Assembly (NCBI GenBank): GCA_001599715.1
Contig: BCHU01000005.1
Location: 62,001-126,000, forward strand
Length of the DNA: 64,000 nt
DNA from: Phaeotremella fagi
Taxonomy: Eukaryota > Basidiomycota > Tremellomycetes > Tremellales > Phaeotremellaceae
Direction: 5' to 3'
Positions within the stretch are counted from its first letter, which is position 1; every line of letters begins with the position of its first letter. Positions 19,262 to 31,667 of this stretch are shown here, piece after piece. The position numbers and the translations under genes were made by a program. The notes under the pieces are model-generated. The model did no database searches, had not been told where the DNA came from, and saw nothing but the letters and a program-made list of their open reading frames with translations.

Positions 19262-22200
19262 CTAGTATACAGCGGAAGGACTTCTATGACCAGGTAGATC
19301 TCTATGAATAGCGACTGGACTACCTTCAAGTGGTGTACTTGAAAGTGAGCCACTTAAACTTCTAACAGTTTCAGCTAACGCGTCGACGTGTTCGAGATCG
19401 AAATCTTGTCTGGTTGGTGTGGAATTGGTTGAATACGGTGTGTAATACGAGGAAGAGGATGGTGTTGATGAAATGGATGAAGAACGGGAATCGTTGTTGG
19501 TACCGGAATACGAGTTTGAATGGTAGTGATGTGAAATGGAGGCTCTGGGTGTGGTGGAACCGGGAGTTACGTGACCGTTTGAAGAGAAATATTGATCAAG
19601 CGAAGAAGCTGAATGTGTTCTACGTGGTTGAGAGATCTGAGCTGAAGGTGCAGCGCCGCCCCAACAGAATCTAAACGGGGTTAGTTTAAGCATTCGGTTC
19701 AAAGGAACTAACGTACTGCTCGATAAAACTCGAATAACTAGCTAGACTGGTTTGGTCAAATTTGCTTTCAGAAGGTGGACTCCATTGGGGGAGACTATCG
19801 TCAGGAGGTGATTTAGGTGAATCAGATGGAGTTGATTCGGAAACGGAACCAGATCTATCCAACTGTGGTGGTGACGCATCACTGGCATCGGTTTCCGGTA
19901 ACGGTGAACGACAAGTCGCAGGTGAAGTGTAAGATCTTGACAAAGCAGATGGTCGACGCGGTGGAGGAGCTTGGACAACAGTTTCCTCGACAGCTGGTGG
20001 AGACGGTCCTTGAACTTGTAGATCTGGGATTGGAGTTGGGATCTGGTTCGATGGAGGTGTAAAGAAGTAATCTTGTTGAGGTAACGCCTCAGATGTGGTT
20101 CTAGGTGAATAGAATTCTGATGCAGCGTGACTTCGAGTACTGCTCGGGTTCACTTTGTGATAATTCAGTAAACCAGTTTGTACATCAGGTAAAGAGGGTC
20201 GATCCCCAACAGGTGAATTAGAATTGCGTCTTCGATTACCAGTGGTTTTGAACGCCGTACCGAAATCGTACCTGGCAGCCAGTGGCCCTGCAGCAGGTAA
20301 ATCACTGCTCTGCTGATCAAGCGACGAAACGCTTCGTCGGGGTGAACCTTGTGGCGAAGAAGTAAAGTTACGACGTGAAGGTGATAATTGGCCGTATCGA
20401 TTCGCAGCGTTTGGCGAAAGTTGAACACCAGTTTGATCCAAATCATCAGCGACCAAACGATCCAATTTCGATCTCAGATCCGCCAAGCGATCTTGACCAT
20501 TTCCACCACCAGTCACACTCCATTGTGAAGTCCTTCCACCAATAGATTTACCCATACCAGGTTGAATCGATTGACTCGATCTAGCAGGTTTAACCTTGGT
20601 AGGTTGAGGTGAAACTTTTTCAAACAAAACTTGATAATTCTGACCAGAATTAGAATCCCAAATCTCCCTTCCATCAGTGTTAAACCTGATGGCCAAGAAC
20701 AAGGTTTTTTCCTCAATCTTGGTCAAAACGTCGTGAAGTTTGATGACAAAATTGAATCTGTCGTATGCACCACCTTTGATCGAATCCTTATGACTGGCAG
20801 AAACTTCTGACGTAGTTTGCCACCAATCAAGTGTAAATCTTATGGCAACCCATTTCTGGAAGGCAATGTTTTTAACATTGACGATACCGCGTAGAGACTT
20901 TCTGTCATCATCAAGGAAAAGTGATTCGAGGAATAACTCCGAATCTGGTGAATGCGACGTTGGGAAATTTGGTAAACGTATTTGTAGCACCCTGTTTGAA
21001 TCCTTTTCGTCGTCTGTCGAAGGAAAAGGGAATTCTTCACCTTCGGAAGTGGTGTAATCTCCGGTGGGTGATCCGTCTCGACTGACAGCGTGTGGTTTCT
21101 GATCGTGCAAAAACAGTTTCACTCTTTCCAACTGTGCGTCGAAATGAACGTATTTGGGACAACTGGGTGTGGTGGGACATGATTTCGATTCGAACCTGGC
21201 TCTTTCACGTTGACCTTGTGGTTGGGGCGATGTCGAGGGTGTCCCATTAGCCAACAGCGGCCCACCATATTTGAGAGCTGATTTGAGGATCTCTCCAGAT
21301 TTCTTACGTATCAGAGCGGTAGTGAAAGGTGACGACACCACAGCTGATTGAACTTCGATCCTAGAAGATTTCACGGGTATGACACCTTCGAGATTCAACT
21401 TTAACCCGTTATCAACACGACGACGGGGGAGGGTTGAACTCGGTGTTGTAGTGATCCCAAGAGCTGATTCCGAACGCATTCGAACAGGTTGACGACGGGG
21501 TAGGACAGAAGGGTTATTAGGTAAAGTCCCCGTTCGCAAACTAGACGGAACCGGTGTCGGCGCGTCCTCCATCGTAGGTGAAGCCCTTCGCTCAGGAGAA
21601 CTATGTGTTGAACTACTTGAACTTTCTGGTAGTTCAGTGAAACCAAACAATCTAGGTCGACGACCACGTTTCGTCGAAATCTGTAAAGAATCCGTTGCTT
21701 CCACTAAACGTCTCGGAGGTGATCTGACCTCTGGCAAGACGTGAATAGGTAGGGGTAAACCTGAAGACGTCCTCTGTGATCGCGGACTACCCATTGGTGA
21801 TCCTACTGGCGAAACACGAGGCGAAACTTTGGGTGTTGAAGATTCTGCTTCTGGTGTTTCCGCCCTCTCGGGTGTGGGAGGGTGAACGAAGATGGAATTA
21901 AACAAGTCATTCGATCTGGAATCAGTTGAATCCAACACTCCAACCCACCTTGAATCTCTTTTCTGCCATAGCAAGCCATTCGATTTTTCACCACCAACCA
22001 AAGCTTCGATTTGGTCTTCCTCCATGGAATCTTTGGTTTGGACAACAGCGGTTGTAGCGGAATACGGCATTCTATCCCAAATCGATTGATTCTCGTCAGT
22101 TCGAAGGATTCGACTTCCACCTAGAGCAGATAGTATTCCGCTAGGACTGGATAAGCGAAATGTCGATATGTGAGGTAACAAATGCGGTGTATTCAGATGA

Positions 22201-22397
22201 ACCGGTATAGGGAGTGGTGAGGGGTAGGAGGGATTAACTTTTTCGACTTTAAATTGAAAGTCGAATTTTGTTTTGGGATCGATAGGTAATTCTGTTGAAT
22301 TGATTAAATCAGGTGAAGGTGGAGGTGTTGGATAGATTTGATTGAATGGCGGGTCAATCAAAGTAAGACGAGGTTGAAATGAAGATGTAGATGTCAT
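19262..22397 (-). CDS. CBM21 protein phosphatase 1 targeting subunit (Gac1/Pig-like)
   Basis: A 1029-aa protein in two exons (22397-19717 and 19670-19262). It is a glycogen-targeting subunit for PP1: a PP1-docking RVxF-type motif is seen in KYVHFDAQLERVKLFL, followed 70 residues on by a CBM21 carbohydrate-binding domain (GIVNVKNIAFQKWVAIRF, WWQTTSEVSASH, DRFNFVIKLHD, LFLAIRFNTDGREIWDSN, GQNYQVLF). The rest is disordered Ser/Pro-rich sequence with many possible phosphosites. The short second exon begins FCWGGAAPS; the FIEQFCW turn matches the conserved C-terminal tail after CBM21 in fungi. Reading through the 46-nt intron would end the protein a few codons later. By family, it would direct PP1 to glycogen synthase. 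Confidence 0.9.
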
Positions 22398-24166
22398 TTG
22401 GTTAGCTGTTTGGTTTCACTTGAAATTCGGTCCAAATCAAAATTGGCTTGGAGGGGTATAATCAAAACAAATGGTATAAGTGGAAATGACAAGAGGGAAC
22501 ATTGGGGAAGTCTCGTTGTTATTAATAAGTATAGTGTAGATGATCAAGACGACCACCTGACCAACGAAGAAATGACAAAAAGAGAACGAGACGAACAAAA
22601 AAAAAATGGGGATAAAAAGTCTAGAAATTAATCTTCTAGATTACAAACTAACACACCGACTTACCAAAAAGAACGTCGTAGTATTGAAATTTCACACGAT
22701 CGTTTGATAAGCAGGACGCCAACTACGTAGTGATATCTGAATGCTCGTTGATGAACTGATGGGATTTCGAGAAATATGAATGTCGACGAGAATGACCGTC
22801 GGTTGGTCAATGGCAGGTATTTGGACCCTTTTAGTCGACAAGTCTCCAGATTATAGTAAGTCCGTAACAACACTTGGAGTCCTGGGGCCGATGTTGGAAT
22901 CAGTCTACGGAAAAGTGTATTCTGGGGATGGTTAAAAGGTTATCGAGTAAAACTCGAAGATATGTTGAAACGAGAAACAGAAAAAGTTTTTACTAATCCC
23001 AGTGAAAGTAGCTGTGGTTGGGCTTACATCACCAAACTCACAAAAGGCATTCAACGAATCCCCTTCTTGATCAGCGGGGGTAAAAATACAACAAACGTTA
23101 GAGCCCTGAAGGAAAATGCATTTAGTGTCGATGAATGGAAAATTGAATTGAATCACAGTACGACGTCGACGCCTCTGCGGTTACGGTAGCACTTGTGATT
23201 TGTTGAGAGTTGACGTTTTCCCTAGAAAAGTTTTTCACAGTTAAACTTTCTACATCGGGGTTGAGCGAAAAGGAAAACGAATCGGATCTCAGGTTTGAAC
23301 GGTGCCCTTGAGTCCCCTAGGTCCCCAGCCAATCCTAAACCGAGTGACGTAGAGTCGATCTTATATGAACCTGAATTCCACCGTGTTCATTAAGTTCGTT
23401 CCCTGTGCAACGTACGACGAAATGATATATTAACTCTACGTTTAAGTTATTTCTCGCACCGTTATTTTTTTCTTGGGGAACAGATTAAGCTACGATTGGG
23501 CCACATTTGGGGAGGAGTACGAAGGAAAAACAGCCCCGCTGAGAACGGGGAGTGAAAAAACGATTTTTGAAAATTTGCATTTCCCTTTGTGCGCTAAGAT
23601 AATCAATCACAAGGAACCCGGCGGCATAAATATCAAATAGACAAGATCGAAACAACACCTTCCTACTCAACGATGTAGCGTGTTCTGATTAGTAGTGTTC
23701 TCGGATTATCACGAAGAATCCCAAACCCCCCTTCGAACATTAGATCTGAGACAATGGATTCGATCCTAACTCGGCACCGTCAAAAACTAAAATGAACGAC
23801 CAAAGCGTGGGAAAATAATGGTAGCCGCCAAATTATTTAGTAGAGGCACAAAAAACTTGTTTAGTGAGGTGGAAAATGGCACATTCGTTCGTTTTGCCTT
23901 CTTCTTCTTTCTTTGTGTCGAACGGCAGATCACCCTTCAGTGAACATGCATACAATTATCTGTGTTCTTCACATGGGAGCATGTGTACAGTCCAGTTCCA
24001 GACTAAGAAGAGCTCCAAGCGATCTTTTGTACGGTAGAAGGCGGTTGTGGTCGTCCGAGGATAGCCCGTTCCCTGATAGAAAAGAACACACATACATACG
24101 AGCTCCTCTAGTGGAGACACAATGTGGAGACTATGGCTACAAACTTAACTTAAATTGTCCCCTGTT
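22398..24166. other. 1.77-kb gap with no supported gene
   Basis: This is the longest gene-free stretch in the window, between the CBM21 gene start and the BRI3-like gene end. Reading frames of 60-97 codons occur on both strands but none has convincing composition, splice context or a recognisable motif. It may be an extended leader/promoter of the CBM21 gene, a non-coding RNA, or a decayed gene. Confidence 0.4.
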
Positions 24167-24874
24167 TCAACGTCTACAACCTCTATATTCACCTCTTCCA
24201 CTCTGACGGAAATGAGAATACTCTTCTCGATCACGGTTACGATTTGAGCAGTCATTCCTACGACATCTGGATTGACATCCTTTAGTGACGAGTATGGCAT
24301 GACATCTTTGACAGATCAAATAAGAATCGCATCGGGTCCTAAACAAGTGTTAGAGTGATTCTCGTGTTAGAGCAAGAACTTACCAGAACAAACCCCATGG
24401 GAAGAAGACGATTCCACCGATAATCCCAGCAAGACCGTACTTTCTTTTCGAAAGGTGACCGCTTTGAATACATTCGGGGTGATTTCGTGATAGCTCCAGA
24501 GCTTCTTTTTCGCCTAAAAACATTAGTTGAACTCCATCCAAGTGTTCACAACACTCACGTCGAATTTGTTCTGGATCTTCACTGAACTGAATCGATGGTC
24601 TTCTGAAAGGGAATTCTTCCTGGGAGATCACAGACATGGATTCAAGATCAACCTCTGTGATTCGAGTTTCAAACGTATCCATCTCATCATGAGCAGGAGC
24701 GTTATCGACGTTCATCTCAGATGAGGCAAGATGTTGTGGGAAAGCTCCCCATTCCGAGTATCGATTGGAAGTACTTTCGTCTGTACGATAAGATGGTGGT
24801 GAGCTTTGATAGTTGGGACGAGGACGGGGTGAGGGGACTTTGACAGTGAACCTGTTGAATGAGTTTGAATTCAT
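24167..24874 (-). CDS. BRI3-like Cys-rich membrane protein
   Basis: About 205 aa in three exons. The first two thirds are Ser/Pro-rich and acidic, cytosolic-looking. A single hydrophobic segment (YGLAGIIGGIVFFPWGLFW) is preceded by HPECIQSGHLSKRK and followed by a Cys-rich tail (RCDSYLICQRCHAIL and further Cys pairs). H-x-C before and CxxC after one membrane segment is the layout of brain protein I3 (BRI3) type proteins. The intron at 24514-24558 is 45 nt and open in frame, so retention would insert 15 residues (CCEHLDGVQLM...) rather than break the gene. A second intron separates LFW from TRCDSY. I chose the ATG at 24874 since residues before it would need a non-ATG start. Confidence 0.65.
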
Positions 24875-25165
24875 GGTGGATGATTGAGTCAAGTTAGGTT
24901 GTATGTATGAAGAGACAGATGTATTCTGTCGAGTTGTGGTATAAGTCGATGTGGATTGTTCGTCGACATGTTGCTCTATATATACGTCTATTTTTTACGT
25001 CGACGACGATCATGAACTCATAAATTTTATCATATCATCATCGCCTCATACAACGCCACGGTCAATCAGACCGTTTCTTTAATTAAAAAGCGGACATGGA
25101 ACGTATCTCCAGTTACTATTCGTTATTTGCGTCTTTTTCTTTCCGCCTACCTACTCCTTGCACCA

Positions 25166-26554
25166 ATGCCATGCTTCCAAAAAGGACTTGGATTTAGAGG
25201 CGGGGTTTTGTTNAAAACACAACCACTCCACAGATGGATAGCAACATCTCCCCGTTCACGTCCAATTCGTGTTTTAGGTCTAGAATCTTCCGCAGACGAT
25301 TCAGCAGCTGCAGTCGTGACTTCTGATCGAAAGATACTTTCCAACATTGTTTGTAAACAGCATGATATCAATGCTCAATATGGGGGTATACATCCTATCC
25401 AAGCTCAAGAGGCGCACATGAAAAATATGGTGGGTCGAGTGTAGTTGGGCATGTGTTGACGATCGTAGCCATCAGCTATATCCCAAGCGTTGAAGATTGC
25501 TGGGGTCACCATGAATGATCTAGACGCTATAGCCTACACTCGCGGTCCAGGGATGTACGGTTGTCTAAGTGTCGCTGCAACTTCTGCTAAAGCTTTAGCT
25601 GCAGGTAGTGGATTACCGTTATTTGGGATACACCACATGGTATGTGGGATCTACGACTTGACTGACATCCAGCAAGCTCACGCTTTGACACCGTTGCTCA
25701 CCGAGGAGATACCTCCCGAATTCCCATTTTTGATATTGCTAGTCTCAGGTGGTCACACGATGTTGGTTCACGCCAAATCGGAATCAGAATTCAAAATATT
25801 AATGACCACGCTGGATAGTAAAATCGGGTATGTGTCCACAGTTGATACCTCTAACATCACAGCGATGCGTTCGACAAAGCCGCTAGACTCTTACAACTTC
25901 CGTTCTCAAACTCAACATCCCAAGGAGCGACATTAGAAGCCTACGCCTCTCGACCTCAACACGAACGATATATCACCAACCCAATCAAACCGCTCAAACA
26001 ACCCCTCTCATCGAACCAAGAATCCAAAATTCTAGCCTTCTCATTCTCAGGGATGCTCAATTCACTAGAAAAAGAATTCAAGAAACATCAACCGAATATG
26101 AAGTTGCGGAATGTTGATGAGAGTGTTCAGAGGGAGATGAGTCGGTTGTTCCAGGAAGTGGCTGTTGGGCATTTGGTCAGGAAGGTCGGACAGTGTATGA
26201 GAGAGGTTGAGGGTTTGGAGGGGGTGAAGGGATTAATCGTCAGTGGTGGAGTTGCGAGTAATCAATATTTAAGGAAAAGGTGGGGATGGCTTTGGGAACT
26301 CACTGACTTGAAAGCTTCGAAGCGATGCTAGAAACCTTTCCATCCGATATCAAACTGTATTATCCTCCAGTCGAGTTATGTACCGGTGAGTGTTGGCGCC
26401 TTTTTTCACACGACACCACTGATAAACTGCAGATAACGCAGCGATGATAGCTTGGATGGGTGTTCTGAGATTCAAGCAAAACCCGCAAGGTGAAGATTTC
26501 GATCTTCCTATAAGAAAGAAATGGAGTTTAGAGGATTTGTATGATGGGGATTGA
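25166..26554 (+). CDS. QRI7: mitochondrial tRNA t6A threonylcarbamoyltransferase
   Basis: Qri7/OSGEPL1 transfers threonylcarbamoyl to A37 of ANN-decoding mitochondrial tRNAs. The N-terminus is basic and presequence-like. The Kae1/TsaD core follows: RVLGLESSADDSAAAVV, NIVCKQHDINAQYGGIHP, YTRGPGMYGCLSVA, the metal-binding H-x-x-x-H in HHMQAH, LLVSGGHTML, GDAFDKAARLL, LIVSGGVASNQYLR and DNAAMIAWMGVLRF. Six exons, about 390 aa. The first intron uses a weak GTCGAG donor (frame MVAISQALKIAG). One undetermined base at 25213 lies in the presequence-like part, so residues there are uncertain. Because the N is in the leader, function of the core is not in doubt. Confidence 0.92.
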
Positions 26555-27341
26555 CGAAATACTGCTGTGATGTACATTTTGTTAAGATACATGTGGAGAA
26601 ATGAGGAATGAGACAATGTTAACATAGAAGCATACAGCATACCAAGGTGAAACAGTTACGTCTACACGTCCGTGGAGGCACACGACAAAAGAAATCTCGG
26701 CGCTTGTTTGGGTCTTGATTTGTTATCCTTGACGACTGAGTTGTAATGTCATAGTATGGAATTGACGAGTACTTGAGAGATACCTCCATTCGGCTTTGGC
26801 AATTCAGTCGGTGTTATAGAGCCTTTTGAATCCCCTATCTCATTGTCACTTTCTGCATCCGTAGATAGGCGATCATAACGCTCCAAGAGTTTGCAATTAG
26901 GGATGAAAGAAACCTTCAAAAGCTCGTTTGTTCGCCAAATTCCACCAGACTCCCATGACAAGATACAATTTCAAGTATCAAAACATGATGTAATGATAGG
27001 ATGATATATCTATGGAAGCATATACACAAGTAAAGAAGAGCAATGAACTTCTGAAATAGATATTCAATATCTATAAAGTGGTCTGTGCGTTTTATCTGTA
27101 AAGTGTGCCACCAAAACGCACGGACCAAATTGTGTACTCCTCAACTCGATTCCACAATTCCTCTTTCTCATCTGTTCTTTTCTGTTTTCTCACTTTTCAT
27201 CTGTCAAATAATTACATCAGTCAAGTAGTCAACATCAAACAAGAGATTCTCATATCTCCTCACGAAACGACTGCGATAAATTCAGAACCGAACGATCTCG
27301 TTAGTACACCTGCCACTTTCACTTTGTCAGTCAATGAACTG
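26555..27341. other. intergenic region
   Basis: No gene is supported between QRI7 and the AT-hook-like gene. The last 240 bp before 27342 form an uninterrupted frame in phase with that gene but contain no earlier ATG, so an unseen upstream exon is possible. Confidence 0.35.
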
Positions 27342-27964
27342 ATGCAGTATAGGTCATTTCTCAACATCTTCCTCGACCAGATCTCCCATAGATATATACC
27401 GTTCTGGCTCCATAGAAAGGTTGATCGTCATGGAACAACAACTAAAACCCCACAGTCAACCACTTCCTGAATCTTCTGAAATCGTAATCGAAGAGTCAGA
27501 CTCCGAGGTTGAAGAAGTCGAGAAACTGATCGGTGGTAAGATAAGCGGTAGGCCAAACATCAAAAACCGCAGGAAGTCAACCAATAGAATCCGTAAGTGA
27601 ATCACTGTAGCTTCACTATATCAACTCACTGATATCGCAAGTCTCAGCAACGAAAACGAATACCAAAAGTCGTAAAGCTATCCATGAAGCTATTGAGATT
27701 GGGAGTGGTGGTGCGCCTCGCCCCGATGAACGAAAATCATCTCGTGGTAGTAAATATTATATCCCCATTCCAAAACATTTACATAAGAAACGAGGGAGGA
27801 AGAGTAAAGCTGAATTGAAGGAATTAGCTGAAGCCAAAGCTGAAGCTGATCGTGGGGATGGAGGATTACCTGAGAGTCAGGTTACAGATCGAGCTCCAGA
27901 TGATGTTGAGAAGGGTCGTTTGAGAACTCGTAATGTTGTCAGTTATAAGGAGCCCCGAATATAG
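27342..27964 (+). CDS. small basic protein with an AT-hook-like block
   Basis: About 175 aa. I place a first ATG at 27342 with a 34-nt intron (donor GTATAG, acceptor GACCAG), which makes the frame continue as SPIDIYRSGSIERLIV into the obvious coding part from 27430. A 54-nt-class intron near 27594-27648 joins RI to LSATKTNTKSRKAI. An acidic stretch (EIVIEESDSEVEEVEKLI) is followed by basic blocks, including KKRGRKSK, an AT-hook-like motif (R-G-R-K) suggesting DNA contact. An ATG at 27430 is the conservative alternative start. No known family was recognised; a chromatin role is only inferred from the basic motif. Confidence 0.55.
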
Positions 27965-28334
27965 CTTAGTGAGTTTCAAGTGACTATCTGATTTGTGATC
28001 ACTGATGAGTTTAGGAGGAGGGGTGGGAACTCGAATGATTTCCGTGTAATCAGTCCTTGTCATCAGTCCTGTATATAGGGAGAAGCCCAACTGTGACGTT
28101 TTCGTAAATGTATGTATCAATGACGAGATGACCTGTGCAAGAAGACTCTATTGGACGATAGTCGAGATTTCTACTTCCAATGAGGTTAATCTCATCATTA
28201 ACCCCTTCCAACGATGACACATTTTTTAATGGCGGTACCGCCAATCAACAGTCATACCGAGAATAGCGGGATTAGACAGAATCCATATAACAGTTTGCAT
28301 TTGATGACATTTAAGCCGCCGTACTCGTACATCC
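27965..28334. other. convergent 3' intergenic region
   Basis: About 370 bp between the 3' ends of the AT-hook-like gene and CWF19. Nothing beyond presumed 3' untranslated sequence is seen. Confidence 0.4.
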
Positions 28335-31300
28335 CTACTGCTCTTGAAGCTGAACAGTCCAATTGTACGGTTGGAACTTTTCACCCAAACCCCTAGCCCT
28401 CTGACTATTCAAACTCAAATCGATACGTTGAGGTCGTCTCCATTTCCTAGGTTCAAGATCAAGTACCGAACCGATAACTTCAGCAGCGAAATATCTATCA
28501 AACATGTCAATGAGACATTCCAATATTGTTGAGTAGCGTGGACGTACTTTGGGAATTCACTAGACCCTTTGTCACCTTCATCTATAGCTCCACCCATATC
28601 ATCCTCGCCAACCCCTCTCCCAGAAGCGTCATCCACACCCTCGATAACATGTCCATAACCTTTTTCACCCCTGTGATCCCACTGAACCATGAAATACGGT
28701 AAATTCGGTACCATCGCTCGACGAAACCCTCCTGGTCTAGCGGAGAAATCTATCAGTTTCTTATGTTGCGACCATTCAGATTCGGAGGTTTGAATTGATT
28801 CCTGTGTGGTGTGAGTGAGTGTTTTGTCAGAATGGAGGGACGCACCTTGAAATAACCTGGGAGATCAGTGAATTGATTCGCTGGAACTGGGATACATTCT
28901 ATGAAAGTGTGACGTTGTTGTTTGAAGCTGAGACAGGTTTCGAAGAATATAACACCCTTGTTTTCAGCCGCGAACATTTTCATTAAACATTTCATGAAAT
29001 TCTGGAAAAGTCAGCCTTGCGTCTTGAAAAACAGACCTACCCTGACTTCATCCCAGTCATCGTCATCCAATTCCAACGTACTCAAACAATGTTGAAGTGG
29101 GACAATCAGACAATGACCAGGGACAAGTTCTTCTGTTTGCGTACAGCATAAATAGGTTCTCTTGCCTAATGCGACGATAGCTGTTTGTGGTGGTCTATCA
29201 TCCTGATAACAGAATTGACATGAATCAAGGGCTTTCTTCGTGCGTGCGAAATCTGAGGGTATCAGCGAATCAGGCCATAGCTCCAACACCCACCATTAAC
29301 AGCGAAAGCACGTTTCATAGCATCGGTTTTCATTTTTTTCCGAGCAAGTCTTTCAGCGTTGTCATCCATGTATTCAAGATCGTCCTGAACCGTCAGTCGT
29401 GAATAACCTCAAACCCACCTGGAACCTATTATCTCCAGCTATTCTAGATGCCAATTCCGCATCTAAATTCTTTTGATCTGCAGCACCAGCGCCGAATTTC
29501 TCCTGACGAACTAATTCACCTAAAGTCAATTCGTCATCGTCCGCGTTGTATCTTATGATATCTCCCTTTTTGTCTCGGGTTTCGAACTAGTGAGGGTTAG
29601 CAGGATTACAACGAGATTGTAAATACCTTTTTCAAATCAGGTTTCTTCCTCCTGTTACCGGGTAGATCACCAACTTCTAAATCTCCAGGATCTCTCAAAC
29701 CAACATCGTAGAGTTTACCGTGTCCATCCAAGGTTGGTAACACTTGAATCTCAACCCTTTTCCCATCTTCATTCACCGTTTCGCGACCCGTTTGACCCTG
29801 TATACCAGATGAGTTACCAGTCCACAATCCACCACCTCCATCACCGCTGTTTTCAGCAGCGTAATGTCTTTCGTATTCATACTCATCCTCTAATCGTGTA
29901 GCTTCAGGGTCATCCATTAGTTTCGCTCTTAGGACCTTGGCTTGCAGTCTGTTGAGTGCTTCGAGGGATAAAGGGACTTTAGCGTTTGTGTCTGTTGAAG
30001 GTTTTGACGTAGCTGTGGTATCGGTGAACGGGAAGGAAGTCGCTTGAGTCAAAGATTGAGGTGTGAAAACTGAAGGGATAGGAGTTGATGGTTTACTGCT
30101 GAATCCACCAGGAACATAGGTTCTGTTAGGTGTACCAGGAGACTGCTGCCTGCCTAATCCACTCTCCCTTCTACGCAGTTCATCAACTCGTGAAGATGGA
30201 GCAGTGGGTGTCTCCTCCCTTTCACCAGGTCGTTTAAATCCCCCACTCGACATAGGTCGACTTCCAGGTCCATCTTCCGAAGTGAACATGAATCGTCTTG
30301 TGTCTGGAGTGCGTACACCTGATGAATTTTGTGAAGAATGCTCTCCACCACTACCACTTCCGTAACCATTGTTTCGACGTTGATCACGTCGTTGCTGTCT
30401 TTCATCTATTATTCGTTTTTCTTCCAGAGCTTCATGGTAGTCATCAAGAGAACCGTAACGTTCCATGGCAACGTCTTCGATTGAGCGTCCCCTAGACAAA
30501 TCAATCGGATGTCGAGTGTATTCACTCACTGCTCTTCAGCCTGTTCGTGCAGACGACGAAGTTTCATCATTCTCCATTGTGAACCTGGACCACCGGGGAC
30601 TACTTTTTTGTCTGAGAGAGGTTAGATTTTGTCATAAGAAATAACACTCCACTTACGGACAGTCTCATACTCATCTAGAGACTTTCCTTGAACCAGCTGT
30701 TGATTTAGTTCCCGTTTGTCTATCACCAACTGATACTGTCAGCTACAAATCGTAAAAAACTCACCTTGGAAGGATCCGGCTTGCCTTCATCAGGATCTTT
30801 TCTCTTTCTCTCAGTCCCCAATTCAGAGAAGAAATCGACTCCCCCTCCCAGACTACGACCAGTAGTCTCATCACCATATCCATCTGTCATGTCGTTAGAT
30901 ACAGTAGCTGATCGAGGAAAGTCATCTTTGGCATTTGGGACGGTGCCACTGAATTTCCCTTCTGCTGCAGATGATCTTTTAGTCGTTGGATCTTCCATCC
31001 AATCTGCTCTGGTTGCCGTCGAAGTTGATACGTTTGGTGGTAATGGTTCAGATGACTCTGAAGGATTAGATCGAAGTGGTAAAGATAGTGCCGTTGGGAT
31101 ATTACTCATAGCCTCCTGAAGTCATATCAGGATGACAGACCCAAAGTGACACTCACATCACCATCTATACTTTTCTCAACCCAGACTCCACCATCGTCGT
31201 CGTCATCAACTACTTCCAATCCGTTACTTCTATCAGACCTCTTACTCTCCTTCTTAGCTCTTTTCCTATCACGTCTTTCTTCCTCAGTTTCATCTCGATG

Positions 31301-31450
31301 TTTGTGACTGTGACTGCTTTTATGAGATTTTTTTGAATGTTTCGAATCCCTCTCTTCGTCTGATCTATCCCGATGAGAATGTGATGAATGCTTATGAGAT
31401 TTCTTATGCTTTGAAGGTGATCTTGATCTAGTTCTTGAAGATGAATCCAT
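28335..31450 (-). CDS. CWF19: splicing factor Cwf19/CwfJ
   Basis: Cwf19 acts with the post-splicing intron-lariat spliceosome. About 850 aa in roughly a dozen exons. The N-terminus is an SR/KH-rich charged region (SRSPSKHKKSHKHSSHSHR). The middle holds Ser/Pro linkers, then RDKKGDIIRYNADDDELTLGELV. The C-terminal half has both CwfJ domains: CwfJ_C_1 with DSCQFCYQDD, GHCLIVPLQHCLSTLELDDDDWDE and KGVIFFETCLSFKQQRHTFIECIPV, then CwfJ_C_2 with PYFMVQWDHRGEKGYGHVI and FAAEVIGSVLDLEPRKWRR. The last exon (ending 28335) is found by splicing after EFPK, which restores the conserved end. It is divergent from importin alpha, 217 bp between ATGs. Identification is secure. Confidence 0.93.
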
Positions 31451-31667
31451 GGTGGTTATTTGCTGTTCTGGTAAGGACGTTGAAATTGAATGCTGGTCTT
31501 TGGTGAAAGTGACGTATAATAAGGAGACAATATTATTACGTAATAATTAAAATCGCGTTTCTTACCTATCAACCTCTCTCACTCTCTTTTCATTTTCCTT
31601 TTTCTTTCTCATTTTACATATAATTCATTTTCATTCATTTCTTATATCCATCCTCTAAACATTCACC
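31451..31667. promoter_or_regulatory. 217-bp divergent promoter between CWF19 and importin alpha
   Basis: Both genes start on opposite sides of this 217-bp stretch. It contains an ATTATTACGTAATAATTAA palindrome-like core near 31528-31548 and long CT-rich leader sequence before the importin alpha ATG. The palindrome could be a bZIP-type site, by shape only. Confidence 0.5.

Noticed and set aside
23913..24206. 97-codon plus-strand frame
   Set aside because: It overlaps the last exon of the BRI3-like gene in antisense and shows no family signature.
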